Source: Streptomyces sp. WMMC500 (lineage in GTDB: Bacteria; Actinomycetota; Actinomycetes; Streptomycetales; Streptomycetaceae). Taken from it: a stretch of 64,000 bases of DNA. Of this stretch, positions 25,591-35,713 are shown one piece after another. Location: the NCBI RefSeq assembly GCF_027497195.1, contig NZ_CP114905.1, positions 8,286,001 to 8,350,000 of the forward strand, given 5' to 3'. Below the pieces are notes generated by a model. That model made no database searches, was not told where the DNA came from, and saw only the letters and a program-made list of their open reading frames with translations. The first letter of the stretch is position 1, and every line of letters starts with the position of its first letter. The translations under genes and the position numbers were made by a program.

Positions 25591-26976
25591 ATGGGGGACC
25601 ATTCGAGCGTGAGAAGCGCGCCGTCGGTCCTGCACCTGGACATGGACGCGTTCTACGCCGCCGTCGAGCAGGCCGCCAAGCCGAGCCTGAAGGGCAAGGC
25701 CGTGATCGTCGGCGGCCTCGGCCCGCGCGGCGTGGTGGCCACCGCGTCGTACGAGGCGCGGGTCTTCGGGGTGCACTCGGCGATGGCCATGGGCATGGCC
25801 CGCAGGCTCTGCCCGAACGCCGCCTTCCTCATCCCCCGCTTCCGGCTCTACCAGCAGGTCAGCGGCCAGGTCATGGCGCTGCTGGGGGAGCTTTCCCCGC
25901 TGGTGGAGCCGCTGAGTCTGGACGAGGCGTTCGTCGACCTCGAAGCCGGCGGCGTGCCCGCCGAGGAGGCGGCGCTGCGGGGCGTGGCGCGTCGGCTGCG
26001 CGCGGACATCCGCGGCGCCACGGGACTGACCGGGTCCGTCGGCCTCGCCGCCTCCAAGATGCTCGCCAAGGTCGCCTCCGAGCTGGCCAAGCCGGACGGG
26101 CTCGTCGTGGTCCCGCCGGGCGGCGAGCGGGCGCTGCTGGGGCCGATGAACGTGCGTACGCTGCCGGGCGTGGGACCGGCGACGGCGGACGTGCTGCGCC
26201 GGGCCGGGATCACCACGGTCGGGGAGGTCACGGACGCCGGCGAGGACGAGATGGTGCGCCTGCTGGGCAAGGCGCACGGCACCGGGATCCACGTGATGGC
26301 GCTGGGCCTGGACGAGCGGCCGGTGGTGGCGGACCGGGACACCAAGTCCGTCTCCGTCGAGGACACCTTCGACGTCGACCTCACCGACCGGATCCGCATC
26401 CGCACGGAGGTCGAGCGGCTGGCGCGGCGGTGCGTGGAGCGGCTGCGCCGTGCGGGGCGCTCCGGCCGCACGGTGGTCCTGAAGGTCCGGCGGTACGACT
26501 TCTCCACCCTCACCCGCTCCGAGACGCTGCGCGGGCCCACCGACGACCCGGCCGTGGTCACCGAGGCCGCGCTGCGGCTGCTGGACGGCGTCGAGACGAC
26601 CGCGGGCGTGCGGCTGCTGGGCGTCGGCGTGAGCGGGCTCGCGGACTTCACCCAGGAGGACCTGTTCGCGCAGGCCGGCCAGGCGCCGGACGTGGTGCAC
26701 GGGCCGGTGGACGCGGACGGCCCGGTGGCGCTGCCGCAGCCGGAGCCGCCCCCGCCGCCCGCCGCCGAGCCGGAGCCGGCGGCTCCGCACTGGCTGCCGG
26801 GGCTGGACGTGCGGCACGCGGAGCACGGTCCGGGCTGGGTGCAGGGCAGCGGCGTCGGCCGGGTCACGGTGCGGTTCGAGGTGCCCGGCTCGGCGCCCGG
26901 GCGGGTGCGTACGTTCGCCGCCGACGACCCGGCGCTCCGGCCGGCGGACCCGCTGCCGCTGGTGCCCGGCGGCTGA
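25591..26976 (+). CDS. dinB: DNA polymerase IV (Y-family)
   Basis: ATG 25591 gives 461 residues. Catalytic acids are D17 in HLDMDAFYAAVEQ and D111/E112 in SLDEAFVDLE. A helix-hairpin-helix (TLPGVGPATADVLRRAG) and the little finger domain follow. After a Pro/Glu linker (~380-395) comes a C-terminal extension with DVRHAEHGPGWVQGSGVGRVTVRFE, which I recognise from actinomycete DinB proteins but cannot assign a function. It carries out error-prone synthesis past lesions. No LexA-box-like site is obvious in the 96 bp upstream. Confidence 0.93.
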   Translation: MGDHSSVRSAPSVLHLDMDAFYAAVEQAAKPSLKGKAVIVGGLGPRGVVATASYEARVFGVHSAMAMGMARRLCPNAAFLIPRFRLYQQVSGQVMALLGELSPLVEPLSLDEAFVDLEAGGVPAEEAALRGVARRLRADIRGATGLTGSVGLAASKMLAKVASELAKPDGLVVVPPGGERALLGPMNVRTLPGVGPATADVLRRAGITTVGEVTDAGEDEMVRLLGKAHGTGIHVMALGLDERPVVADRDTKSVSVEDTFDVDLTDRIRIRTEVERLARRCVERLRRAGRSGRTVVLKVRRYDFSTLTRSETLRGPTDDPAVVTEAALRLLDGVETTAGVRLLGVGVSGLADFTQEDLFAQAGQAPDVVHGPVDADGPVALPQPEPPPPPAAEPEPAAPHWLPGLDVRHAEHGPGWVQGSGVGRVTVRFEVPGSAPGRVRTFAADDPALRPADPLPLVPGG

Positions 26977-27369
26977 TCAGTCGTCGGAGCCGGCGACCTC
27001 GCCGAAGTCCCGGTCCGGCTGCGGCTGCCGGTTGGGGTGGGTCTTGGCGACGTCCGGCGGCAGCGCCAGGCCGTAGTGGTGGTAGAGCTGCAGTTCCTGC
27101 GCGGGCGAGAGGTGCCGGCCGACGCCGAAGTCCGGTGCGTCCTTGATCAGCGCGCGGTCGAACGGCACCCGCAGCCCCTCGTCGGCCAGTTCGCTCGGGC
27201 CCAGCGGCACGAAGGCGTCCCGGTGGAACAGCCCGGTGCGCAGCGCCGCCCACTGTGGGGCGCCGGTGACGTCGTCGAGGTACACCTCGTCGACGGTCCC
27301 GAGCTTGTCGCCGTTGCTGTCGTACGCGCGCACGCCGATCAGGCTCCGGGGGTCGATGTCGGTCTGCAC
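26977..27369 (-). CDS. PRC-barrel domain protein
   Basis: GTG 27369 is chosen because GGGAGG sits four bases upstream; an in-frame GTG at 27381 would place that site inside the gene. About 130 residues. The N-terminal DPRSLIGVRAYDSNGDKLG and VDEVYLDDVTGAPQWAAL are a PRC barrel; the middle and end carry FGVGRHLSPAQELQLYHHYG. PRC barrels bind RNA or protein partners, or sense stress; the role is unknown in actinomycetes. It is convergent with dinB, whose stop is directly adjacent. Confidence 0.8.
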   Translation of the reverse strand: MQTDIDPRSLIGVRAYDSNGDKLGTVDEVYLDDVTGAPQWAALRTGLFHRDAFVPLGPSELADEGLRVPFDRALIKDAPDFGVGRHLSPAQELQLYHHYGLALPPDVAKTHPNRQPQPDRDFGEVAGSDD

Positions 27370-27514
27370 GCTGCCTCCCACGTCTCGTCACGGCTCCGCC
27401 TGTCCTCCACGTAACGCCACAACGTGCCCCGCGGCCACTCGGCGGGCGCCGCCCGGGCGCACCCGGCGAGCGCCCGCGCCGGGATGCGCTGGGGCGTGCG
27501 CTGGTACGCTGGCC

Positions 27515-27741
27515 GTGGCCGCAGACCCCGTGCGGGAGAGTCCTCCGTCCGCCAGCCGGAGGCGCCGAAGGAGCAACTCCTCCCCGGAATCTCTCAGGCC
27601 CCCGTACCGCACGGACGAGGTCACTCTGGAAAGCAGGGCGGGCCGCCGCGCGGCCCCACCCTCACCGACGGTGCAAGCCGGCGCGCGCCCAGCCAGGGCG
27701 TACCGGTGAAGCTCTCAGGTCCGGATGACAGAGGGGGAGGC
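27515..27741 (+). ncRNA. Tandem glycine riboswitch
   Basis: Two glycine aptamers lie in a row upstream of gcvP. The first has GCGGGAGAG (27532-27540), GCCGAAGGAGCAAC, AATCTCTCAGGC and a GGAAAGCAG-type linker. The second has CACCGACGGTGCAAGCC, AAGCTCTCAGGTCC and GACAGAGGGGGAGG (ending ~27740). Glycine binding switches on glycine cleavage genes; here it is 58 bases before the TTG start of gcvP. The GACGG in the second aptamer departs from the usual GAAGG. Boundaries are approximate. Confidence 0.92.
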
Positions 27742-27798
27742 CGTACGGGTGCCCGGCCCAGGGGCATCCGCGAAGGTCCGTGCGACCAGGAGGCCCCG

Positions 27799-30696
27799 TT
27801 GTCCGAGACGAACGCCCACCACATCCCGCTGTCCGCCCTGGAGCGCGGCACGCCCTTCGAGCAGCGCCACATCGGCCCGGACGCGGGCGACCGGGCCAAG
27901 ATGCTCGCCCAGGTCGGCTTCGGCTCGCTGGACGAGCTGACCGAGGCCGCCGTCCCCGCCTCCATCAAGGACACCGGCGCCTTCGCGCTGCCCGCGGCCC
28001 GCTCGGAGGCCGGGGTGCTGGCGGAGCTGCGCGGCCTGGCCGCGCGCAACCAGGTGCTGACCTCCATGATCGGCCTCGGCTACCACGACACCCACACGCC
28101 GCCGGTCATCCTGCGCAACGTCATGGAGAACCCCGCCTGGTACACGGCGTACACCCCGTACCAGCCGGAGATCTCCCAGGGCCGGCTGGAGGCGCTGCTC
28201 AACTTCCAGACCGTCGTCGCCGACCTCACCGGGCTGCCCACCGCCGGCGCCTCGCTGCTCGACGAGGGCACGGCCGCCGCCGAGGCGATGGCGCTGTCCC
28301 GGCGCGTCGGCAAGGTCAAGGACGGCGTCTTCCTGGTCGACGCCGACACCCTGCCGCAGACCGTCGCGGTGCTGCGCACCCGCGCGGAGCCGACCGGCGT
28401 CGAGGTCGTCGTCGCCGACCTGGCCGGCGGCATCCCCGCGGAGGTCGCCGAGCGCGGCGTCTTCGGCGTGCTGCTGCAGTACCCGGGCGCCTCCGGTGCG
28501 GTACGCGACCTCGCCCCCGTCATCGAGGCGGCGCACGGGCTGGGCGCCGTCGTCACCGTCGCCGCCGACCTCCTGGCGCTGACCCTGCTGACCTCGCCCG
28601 GGGCGCTCGGCGCGGACATCGCGGTCGGCTCCAGCCAGCGCTTCGGCGTCCCGATGGGCTTCGGCGGCCCGCACGCCGGCTACATGTCCGTCCGCGACAA
28701 GTTCGCGCGCAGCCTGCCCGGGCGGCTCGTCGGCGTCTCCAGGGACGCGGACGGGGCGCAGGCGTACCGGCTGGCCCTCCAGACGCGCGAACAGCACATC
28801 CGCCGCGAGAAGGCCACCAGCAACATCTGTACCGCGCAGGTGCTGCTCGCGGTGATGGCCTCGATGTACGCCGTCTACCACGGCCCCGAGGGCCTGGCGG
28901 CCATCGCCCGGCGCACCCACCGCTACGCCGCGATACTCGCCGCCGGCCTCAGGGCCGGCGGCGCGGACGTGGTGCACGGCGCGTTCTTCGACACCGTCAC
29001 CGTCCGCGTCCCGGGCAGGGCCGCGGAGGTCACCGCCCGCGCCCGCAACGCCGGCGTCAACCTGCGCCTCGCCGACGCCGACCACGTCGGCGTCTCCTGC
29101 GACGAGACCACCGTCCGCGACCATCTGGCCGTCGTCTGGGACGCCTTCGGCGTCGCCCATCAGGACGTCGAGGAGCTGGACGCCGCGACCGCCGACGCGC
29201 TGCCCGGGGAGCTGCTGCGCGCCGACGAGTACCTGACCCACCCCGTCTTCCACCGGCACCGCTCCGAGACCGCCCTGCTGCGCTACCTGCGCACGCTCGC
29301 CGACCGGGACTACGCGCTGGACCGCGGCATGATCCCGCTCGGCTCCTGCACGATGAAGCTCAACGCGACCGCCGAGATGGAGGCCGTCACCTGGCCCGAG
29401 TTCGCCGGGCTGCACCCCTTCGCGCCGGCCGACCAGGCCGAGGGCTATCTGACCCTGATCCGCGAGCTGGAGGACGGGCTGGCCGCCGTCACCGGCTACG
29501 ACAAGGTCTCCCTGCAGCCCAACGCCGGGTCGCAGGGCGAACTGGCGGGCCTGCTGGCCGTCCGGGCGTACCACCGCGCCAACGGCGACGAGCGCCGCAC
29601 CGTCTGCCTCATCCCGTCCTCCGCGCACGGCACCAACGCCGCCTCCGCGGTGATGGCCGGCATGAAGGTCGTGGTCGTCAGGACCGCGGAGAACGGCGAG
29701 GTCGACGCGGACGACCTGCGCGCGAAGATCGAGCAGCACGGCGACGAGCTGGCCGTGCTCATGGTGACCTACCCCTCCACGCACGGCGTGTTCGAGGAGC
29801 ACATCACGGAGATCTGCGACGCCGTGCACGCCGCCGGCGGCCAGGTGTACGTGGACGGCGCCAACCTCAACGCGCTCGTCGGCCTCGCCGGGCCGGGGAA
29901 GTTCGGGGGCGACGTCTCGCACCTGAACCTGCACAAGACGTTCTGCATCCCGCACGGCGGCGGCGGCCCCGGCGTCGGCCCGGTCGCCGTCCGCGAGCAC
30001 CTGGCCCCGTACCTGCCGAACCACCCCCTGCAGCCCGTCGCGGGCCCCGAGACGGGTGTCGGCCCGGTCTCCGCGGCGCCGTGGGGCTCGGCGGGCATCC
30101 TGCCGATCTCGTGGGCGTACATGAAGCTCATGGGCCAGGACGGCCTGCGCCGCGCCAGCCAGGTCGCGGTGCTCGGCGCCAACTACGTGGCCAGGCGGCT
30201 GGAGCCGCACTTCCCGGTGCTGTACGCGGGTCCCGGCGGGCTCGTCGCGCACGAGTGCATCGTCGACGTACGGCCGCTGACGAAGGCGACCGGGGTGTCC
30301 ATCGACGACGTGGCCAAGCGGCTGATCGACTACGGCTTCCACGCCCCGACGATGTCGTTCCCGGTGGCCGGGACGCTGATGATCGAGCCGACCGAGAGCG
30401 AGGACCTGAGCGAACTCGACCGGTTCTGCGAGGCGATGATCGCAATCCGGCGCGAGATCGAGCGGGTCGGCACGGGGGAGTGGGACAAGGACGACAACCC
30501 GCTGGTCGGCGCTCCGCACACCGCCGCCCAGCTCGCGGGGGAGTGGAACCACCCGTACGGGCGGGACGAGGCGGTCTTCCCGGCCGGGGTGACGCCCGCG
30601 GACAAGTACTGGCCGCCGGTGCGCCGGATCGACGGCGCCTACGGCGACCGCAACCTGGTCTGCTCCTGCCCCCCGCTGGACGAATACGACGCCTGA
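27799..30696 (+). CDS. gcvP: Glycine dehydrogenase (decarboxylating), P-protein
   Basis: The start is TTG 27799, five bases after a perfect AGGAGG; the frame is open back through the riboswitch but that part is not coding. The ~965 residues match single-chain Gcv[18 protein letters not shown] is near the start. The Gly-rich segment [19 protein letters not shown] carries the PLP lysine K713. [15 protein letters not shown] follows. P-protein decarboxylates glycine and passes methylamine to the H-protein lipoyl arm. gcvT and gcvH are not adjacent, so regulation of the system is split between loci. The riboswitch makes expression glycine-induced. Confidence 0.96.
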   Translation: MSETNAHHIPLSALERGTPFEQRHIGPDAGDRAKMLAQVGFGSLDELTEAAVPASIKDTGAFALPAARSEAGVLAELRGLAARNQVLTSMIGLGYHDTHTPPVILRNVMENPAWYTAYTPYQPEISQGRLEALLNFQTVVADLTGLPTAGASLLDEGTAAAEAMALSRRVGKVKDGVFLVDADTLPQTVAVLRTRAEPTGVEVVVADLAGGIPAEVAERGVFGVLLQYPGASGAVRDLAPVIEAAHGLGAVVTVAADLLALTLLTSPGALGADIAVGSSQRFGVPMGFGGPHAGYMSVRDKFARSLPGRLVGVSRDADGAQAYRLALQTREQHIRREKATSNICTAQVLLAVMASMYAVYHGPEGLAAIARRTHRYAAILAAGLRAGGADVVHGAFFDTVTVRVPGRAAEVTARARNAGVNLRLADADHVGVSCDETTVRDHLAVVWDAFGVAHQDVEELDAATADALPGELLRADEYLTHPVFHRHRSETALLRYLRTLADRDYALDRGMIPLGSCTMKLNATAEMEAVTWPEFAGLHPFAPADQAEGYLTLIRELEDGLAAVTGYDKVSLQPNAGSQGELAGLLAVRAYHRANGDERRTVCLIPSSAHGTNAASAVMAGMKVVVVRTAENGEVDADDLRAKIEQHGDELAVLMVTYPSTHGVFEEHITEICDAVHAAGGQVYVDGANLNALVGLAGPGKFGGDVSHLNLHKTFCIPHGGGGPGVGPVAVREHLAPYLPNHPLQPVAGPETGVGPVSAAPWGSAGILPISWAYMKLMGQDGLRRASQVAVLGANYVARRLEPHFPVLYAGPGGLVAHECIVDVRPLTKATGVSIDDVAKRLIDYGFHAPTMSFPVAGTLMIEPTESEDLSELDRFCEAMIAIRREIERVGTGEWDKDDNPLVGAPHTAAQLAGEWNHPYGRDEAVFPAGVTPADKYWPPVRRIDGAYGDRNLVCSCPPLDEYDA

Positions 30697-30721
30697 CGTA
30701 CGTCTCCGCGCGTACCGCACC

Positions 30722-30746
30722 CGGCCCGGCGCCCCGCGCCGGGCCG
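30722..30746. terminator. GC hairpin between convergent gcvP and DUF5999 genes
   Basis: Perfect 11-bp stem CGGCCCGGCGC / GCGCCGGGCCG with loop CCC. There is no T run, as is usual in streptomycetes. Placed between convergent genes, it can serve both. Confidence 0.6.
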
Positions 30747-30829
30747 CCGGCGTGCGGGGCGCGAGCGAGGGGCGCGGAAGACCGGCGGGTGTACGCCGGC
30801 CGGGGTGGGCCGCCGCGCCCGGCCGGGTG

Positions 30830-31036
30830 CTAGGCCGCGGCGGTCACGTCGTCGGCGTTCGGCGGCCGGTGCGGTGCGATGATCCGGCCGTCGGGCAGCA
30901 GCTCGCCCGTGTCCTCGAACAGCAGAACGCCGTTGCAGAGCAGGCTCCAGCCCTGTTCCGGGTGGTTCGCCACCGGGCGCGCCGCCTCCCGGTCGGTGGA
31001 CTGGGCGGTGGGACAGAGTGGCTGGTGCTGGCACAT
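30830..31036 (-). CDS. Small conserved actinomycete protein (DUF5999-like)
   Basis: ATG 31036 gives 68 residues beginning MCQHQPLCPTAQSTDRE and containing HPEQGWSLLCNGVLLFEDTGELLPDG and PHRPP, a pattern I recall from DUF5999 proteins. Three cysteines (positions 2, 8 and in SLLCNG) may bind metal, but this is a guess. Function unknown. No signal or helix. A longer in-frame start at 31192 is rejected because the family begins at MCQHQP. Confidence 0.75.
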   Translation of the reverse strand: MCQHQPLCPTAQSTDREAARPVANHPEQGWSLLCNGVLLFEDTGELLPDGRIIAPHRPPNADDVTAAA

Positions 31037-31293
31037 GGCTGGGTACTCTCGCCGTTTCGTGGTCTCGGTCCTGCGGTCTGCAGATGTCATCGCCGCCCCC
31101 GTGTCGACTCGTTCCGCAACCAGTGTTCCCCCGTGCGCGTCAGTTCGCAGGGATTTACCGGCAGGTAGTCTCCGGGGTAGAAGACGCATCACCCTCGCGG
31201 GCGGTTGCCCGGTGCAGAACCATCCTTTCGGGGGGTGCCCCGGAAGGGAGTGGACTAGTCCACAGCGGTGATCAGACCGTGACCTCGCCGTGA

Positions 31294-31881
31294 TCAGGCC
31301 GAGGAACCGAGCAGCCGCGCACCGGCCAGCCGGTCCCGCAGCGCGGGCAGCAAGTCGCCCGCGCGGTGCGCGCGGTGGGCGCGGATGCCGGGCGGCGCGG
31401 GCGCCAGCGGCACCAGCAGATCGGCCGGGTCGATCTCGCCCGACTCGGCCGGTGCGGCGGCATCGGTGCGCAGCCAGAGCGTGACCATGTACAGCTCGGG
31501 CACGGACAGCAGCCGGGGCTGCAGGAGAGCCGGCAGCGACTCGGCCTGGCGCAGCGCGCGTTGGGTGGAGGCGACGTACGGGCCCTCGGAGAAGTGCGAG
31601 AACGCCCAGCCGTCCGGGGTGATCCGGGCCTCCGCGGCGGCGACGACCCGGCCCTCGGCGGCGAGGTGGAACCGCCAGCCGGTGAGCGCCGCGTGCGGGG
31701 CGCCGTCCCCGGCGCCGACACCGTCCAGGACGTGGACCGGCAGCGGGTCCGTGCTGCCCGCCGGGCCCGCCCAGGCCGACGGTGCGAGCTTGCGGGTCCC
31801 GCGCACCGCCGTCGGGGACTTCAGCGCGGCGTGGACGCTGCGCAGAGCCGGGGAGGGGGGCGTAAGCACGCTGAGCGGCAT
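31294..31881 (-). CDS. Conserved hypothetical protein
   Basis: 195 residues beginning MPLSVLTPPSPALRSVHAAL and containing ALTGWRFHLAAEGRVVAAAE, WAFSHFSEGPYVASTQRAL and LSVPELYMVTLWLRTD. I recognise it only as a conserved streptomycete protein without assigned function. It lacks signal and membrane segments. It lies upstream of the small DUF5999-like gene on the same strand with 257 bp between. Codon use is normal. Confidence 0.65.
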   Translation of the reverse strand: MPLSVLTPPSPALRSVHAALKSPTAVRGTRKLAPSAWAGPAGSTDPLPVHVLDGVGAGDGAPHAALTGWRFHLAAEGRVVAAAEARITPDGWAFSHFSEGPYVASTQRALRQAESLPALLQPRLLSVPELYMVTLWLRTDAAAPAESGEIDPADLLVPLAPAPPGIRAHRAHRAGDLLPALRDRLAGARLLGSSA

Positions 31882-32284
31882 AGGGGTCGCCTACCTTCGA
31901 CAGACGTGGAGCAGAGCAGGAAGATGCGGACGGCGCTGTCTGCTAGCGGGGTCAGAGGGGACCGCATCCGTGCAAGGGGGCGCCAACTCTCTGCCTCGTT
32001 CGCGAATTTTATACGACTAGCGGTGGAGGTCCTTCCGCCTTGCCGTCCCGGCGAATTGCACAAGAGGGTTCTCGGCCGAATATTCTCTGGACTTTCGGGA
32101 AGATCAGCGAGAATCACCTGGCGGGCGTGGTGGCGGCCGGCACCCGGGGTCGGCCGGATCTCGTCGGTGAGGGTGACCGATCGGCGATCGGTGTGGCGCG
32201 CGTAGCCGACGAGGAGCGGCCGCGGGCGTCAGGGTACCCGCGCCTGGGCATCATCCCGGGCAGCCGAGCCGAGGAGGAACCTCG
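31882..32284. other. Divergent intergenic region (403 bp)
   Basis: Between the divergent hypothetical gene and the GCS2 ligase. Part of it (31990-32110) is less GC-rich than the genes, with CGAATTTTATACGACTAG (32002-32019) and GGCCGAATATTCTCTGG (32073-32089) as AT-rich islands where promoters could lie. GAGGAGG at 32270-32276 is the ribosome site for the ligase. No tRNA, hairpin or repeat that I can support. Confidence 0.5.
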
Positions 32285-33778
32285 ATGGGCGAGAAGGTCG
32301 TGGCCGGCGGGTTCGACCTGTCCGACCGCCACCGCTATCGGCAGCGGCTCCGCGAGTGCCTCGCGGGGCTGGAGCGACTGCTGGAGGAGAAGAGATTCGA
32401 CCGCCCGCAGAATCTGATGGGGCTGGAGATCGAGTTGAATCTCGTGGGCGCGGACGGCATGCCGCGCATGATGAACACGGAAGTGCTGGAGCGCATCGCG
32501 AGCCCCGACTTCCAGACCGAGCTGGCCCAGTTCAACCTGGAGGTCAACATCGCCCCGCACCGGCTCGGCGGCCGGGTGCTGGACCAGCTCGCGGAGGAGC
32601 TGCGCACCGGGCTGTGGTACGCCGACCGGCAGGCGCGCGAGGTGGACGCCGGGATCGTGATGATCGGCATCCTGCCGACGCTGACGGGCGCCGACCTGGT
32701 CTCCGCCAACCTCTCCGAGGTCGACCGCTACCACCGGCTCAACGAGCAGATCCTCGCCGCCCGCGGCGAGGAGATCCGCCTCGACATGCGCGGCGTGGAG
32801 GAGCTGACGTACACCAGCGGCTCCATCGCCCCCGAGGCCGCCTGCACCTCCGTCCAACTGCATCTCCAGGTCACGCCCGGGCGGTTCGCCGACGTCTGGA
32901 ACGCCTCGCAGGCCGCGGCGGCCGTGCAGATCGCGCTCGGTGCCAACGCGCCGTTCGTCTTCGGCCGCGAGCTGCTGAGCGAGTCGCGGCCCGAGCTGTT
33001 CCTCCAGGCCACCGACACCCGGCCGCCGGAGCTGCGGGCGCAGGGTGTGCGCCCGCGGGCCTGGTTCGGCGAGCGCTGGGTCACCGAGCCGCTGGAGCTG
33101 TTCGAGGAGAACATCCGCTACTTCCCCGCGCTGCTGCCGTTGTGCTCCGCCGAGGAGCCGCTGCGCGTGCTGGACGAGGGCGGGGTGCCCGAGCTGTCGG
33201 AACTGGTGCTGCACAACGGCACCGTCTACCGCTGGAACCGGCCCGTGTACGACGTCGCCGGCGGCGTCCCGCACCTGCGGGTGGAGAACCGGGTGCTGCC
33301 CGCGGGCCCCACCGTCACGGACGTGGTCGCGAACGCGGCGTTCTACTACGGGCTGGTGCGCACCCTCGCCGACGAGCAGCGGCCCGTCTGGGGCCGGCTG
33401 CCCTTCGACGGCGCGGCGGCCAACTTCGCCGCCGCCTGCCGGGACGGCATCGACGCCACGCTCGTGTGGCCCGGCCGGCGGCGGCTCGGCGGGGTGGCGC
33501 GGGTGCCGGTGGCCAAGCTCGTACGGGACGAACTGCTGCCCATGGCCGCGTCCGGGCTGGACGCCTGGGGCGTCGACCCCGCCGACCGGGACCGCTACCT
33601 CGGCGTCATCGAGGAGCGCTGCCGGCGCCGGGTCAACGGCGCGTCGTGGCAGTCGGCGGTGTTCCACCGGGCGCTGGGTCGCGGTCTCGACCGGGGCGCG
33701 GCGCTCGCGGAGATGACGCGGCGGTACGTGGAGCTGACGCGCACGGAGGAGCCGGTGCACCGCTGGCCGGTGGACTGA
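32285..33778 (+). CDS. Glutamate-cysteine ligase family 2 (GCS2) carboxylate-amine ligase
   Basis: ATG 32285 follows GAGGAGGAAC. The 497-residue protein has the GCS2 core: LMGLEIELNLVGADG (~39-53), FQTELAQFNLEVNIAPH, SGSIAPEAACTSVQLHLQV, LHNGTVYRWNRPVYD and HLRVENRVLPAGPT. Members join glutamate (or another acid) to cysteine or an amine using ATP. Actinomycetes use mycothiol rather than glutathione, and this longer subfamily is not the ergothioneine enzyme EgtA by any context here. The product is therefore unknown. It is monocistronic as far as can be seen. Confidence 0.82.
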   Translation: MGEKVVAGGFDLSDRHRYRQRLRECLAGLERLLEEKRFDRPQNLMGLEIELNLVGADGMPRMMNTEVLERIASPDFQTELAQFNLEVNIAPHRLGGRVLDQLAEELRTGLWYADRQAREVDAGIVMIGILPTLTGADLVSANLSEVDRYHRLNEQILAARGEEIRLDMRGVEELTYTSGSIAPEAACTSVQLHLQVTPGRFADVWNASQAAAAVQIALGANAPFVFGRELLSESRPELFLQATDTRPPELRAQGVRPRAWFGERWVTEPLELFEENIRYFPALLPLCSAEEPLRVLDEGGVPELSELVLHNGTVYRWNRPVYDVAGGVPHLRVENRVLPAGPTVTDVVANAAFYYGLVRTLADEQRPVWGRLPFDGAAANFAAACRDGIDATLVWPGRRRLGGVARVPVAKLVRDELLPMAASGLDAWGVDPADRDRYLGVIEERCRRRVNGASWQSAVFHRALGRGLDRGAALAEMTRRYVELTRTEEPVHRWPVD

Positions 33779-33809
33779 CGCCGGGCCCGGCGGCGGGCGG
33801 GCCGGGGCG

Positions 33810-33834
33810 CCGGGGCGTAGGGCCGGTGCCCCGG
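33810..33834. terminator. Hairpin between convergent GCS2 and VWA genes
   Basis: CCGGGGC (33810-33816) pairs with GCCCCGG (33828-33834) across an 11-base loop in the 67-bp convergent gap. Short stem and no T run, so tentative. Confidence 0.4.
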
Positions 33835-33845
33835 GCCCGTACCGC

Positions 33846-35612
33846 TCAGGACAGCGCGGCCTTCGCGCCGGCGTCCGTCACCGCGCGCAGCAGCACCGCG
33901 TGGATCTCCTTGGGATCCGTCACCCGGTACGACTCGCCGCCGACCGCCTTCGCGATCCGCCCGCACGCCTCGATGTCCGCGTCCGGCCCGACGCCGATGG
34001 CGATCAGGCCCACCGGCCGCTCGGGATCGGCGGTCTCGCGCAGCCGCGCGGCGAGGTCCGCGGCGGAGATGCTGCCCGGGTCCTCGTTGGCGCCGTCGGT
34101 GAGGAGGACGACCGCGTTGAAGCGGCCGGGCGCGTACTCCTTGACCTGGCGCTCGTACGCCGCGAGCGCCGTGTCGTACAGGCCCGTCGCGCCGTTCGGC
34201 ACCGGCTGGAGCGCGCCGAAGGCGCTCGCGAGGCGTTCGCGGTGGCTGGTGCCGTCGTCGGTGCGCTGGGCCAGCCGCGAGGTGCCGGTGACCTCCTCGT
34301 AGTCCTGCTCGCCCTCCAGCCGGGTGGAGAACCGCCACAGGCCGATCTCGTCCTCGCCGGTGAACTGGGCGAGCGCCTGGATCAGCGCGTTCTTCGTGAC
34401 GTCCATGCGGGTCTGCCCCGGCTCGCCCGGCACCGGCTCGCCCATCGAGCCGGAGACGTCGACCACCGTCGTCAGCCGGGCGCTTTGCACCGTGACGGTC
34501 CACATGCCGAGGACCGAGGCGACCTCGTCGGGGGGCGGCGGCTCCGCGGCCGGCGCGTCGAAGGGCTGCGGTGCGGCCCCGCCGGCGGCCATCGCCAGCT
34601 CCGCGTCGAGGCGCCCCTCGGGGGAGCGGAAGCCCTGGCTGCGCAGCAGCTCGGCGGACGTGGCGTCGGTCAGCAGCCGCTGGAAGCGACTGGCGGCGCG
34701 CACCCGGTCCATCGCCATGGCGTCGTTGTTGACGATGGCGTACGGGTAGTCCAGCGCGACCGTGCCGCCCTCGGGGTAGAACATGTCGAGCCGCCCGCCG
34801 GTGCCCGCATCCGCGTTGTGGCGGAAGGCGGCCTGCTCGGAGAGGAACAGCGCGTCGTTGTCGCGGGGGTCGTCCAGACCGGAGTCCGGGAGCGAGGCGA
34901 GCACCGCGGTGTCGTCGGGCTCGACGCGCTCGGCGAGCAGCTTGGCGGTGGCGGCGGTACGGGTGTCCGCGTTCTTGCCGCCCGCGCGGTGCATCGCCGT
35001 CAGCGCGAGCGCGCCGGTGGCGCTCACGGCCGGGTCGGCGGTGCCGAGGCGCAGGCCGGCGTCGTCGCCCATCGCCGCGTCCGTCAGCTCGGCCCAGCCG
35101 TACGTCTTCTCGGGCCAGCCGAGTTCGCCGGAGCCGTCGGGGAGGACGGCCATGCCCACCGGGGACGTGGCCAGCCGGGTCACCTCGTCGATGGTCGCGC
35201 CCTCGCCGCCCGCGGTGACCATGCCCGTCCAGATGCTGGAGTCGGGGATCCAGACCTGGAAGCCCGGCCGGGTGTCCTTGCTGCGCAGCGACTGGGCGAC
35301 CTCGGCGGCGGGCCGTGCGGTCACCTCGATGTCCAGGCAGCGGCCGTCCGACTTCAGCTCCGCCCTGCGGGCGCGCTCCGCGGTCCTGCGGACGGCGGGG
35401 GCGATGTCGGGCGAGGCGACGACGGCGAGTTCGAGGTCCGCGCCCTCGCACGGCTCGTCCTCGGGCAGCAGCCCGGTCTGCCGGGCGACCAGCGTCCCCC
35501 CGGCGATCGCCAGGACGAGGGCGGTCGCGATGACCACGGCACGCCCCCGTACGCTGCGCCGCAGCACGGCGTCGTCCGTTCCGTACGCATCGGGCAAGCT
35601 GTGTCGTCCCAT
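33846..35612 (-). CDS. Substrate-binding-like and von Willebrand factor A domain protein
   Basis: ATG 35612 is preceded by GGGGGGA. Of 588 residues, one membrane helix near the N-terminus (AVVIATALVLAIAGGTLVA, ~23-41) anchors the protein outside the cell. Residues ~55-340 look like a periplasmic-binding-type fold (SPVGMAVLPDGSGELGWPEK, LDYPYAIVNNDAMA). A VWA domain starts at ~380 with the MIDAS motif D385-V-S387-G-S389, then a later DGAN segment. VWA domains bind protein or ligand through a metal ion. The partner is unknown. The gene is divergent from the CPBP protease with 101 bp between. Confidence 0.82.
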   Translation of the reverse strand: MGRHSLPDAYGTDDAVLRRSVRGRAVVIATALVLAIAGGTLVARQTGLLPEDEPCEGADLELAVVASPDIAPAVRRTAERARRAELKSDGRCLDIEVTARPAAEVAQSLRSKDTRPGFQVWIPDSSIWTGMVTAGGEGATIDEVTRLATSPVGMAVLPDGSGELGWPEKTYGWAELTDAAMGDDAGLRLGTADPAVSATGALALTAMHRAGGKNADTRTAATAKLLAERVEPDDTAVLASLPDSGLDDPRDNDALFLSEQAAFRHNADAGTGGRLDMFYPEGGTVALDYPYAIVNNDAMAMDRVRAASRFQRLLTDATSAELLRSQGFRSPEGRLDAELAMAAGGAAPQPFDAPAAEPPPPDEVASVLGMWTVTVQSARLTTVVDVSGSMGEPVPGEPGQTRMDVTKNALIQALAQFTGEDEIGLWRFSTRLEGEQDYEEVTGTSRLAQRTDDGTSHRERLASAFGALQPVPNGATGLYDTALAAYERQVKEYAPGRFNAVVLLTDGANEDPGSISAADLAARLRETADPERPVGLIAIGVGPDADIEACGRIAKAVGGESYRVTDPKEIHAVLLRAVTDAGAKAALS

Positions 35613-35713
35613 GGTCGTCCCCCCGGACAGCCGCATATTGGTCACGTGTTTTTTCGGCGACCCTAGCGAGACGGTGGGGCCCGTGGGGAGGGATTGACCA
35701 ATTGGAGGAGCGA

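Noticed and set aside
27424..27798. In-frame N-terminal extension of gcvP
   Set aside because: It covers the glycine riboswitch, and AGGAGG-TTG at 27788-27801 gives the start expected for the family.
32285..33778. EgtA (ergothioneine) assignment for the GCS2 protein
   Set aside because: No other egt gene is nearby and the protein belongs by pattern to a different, longer GCS2 group.
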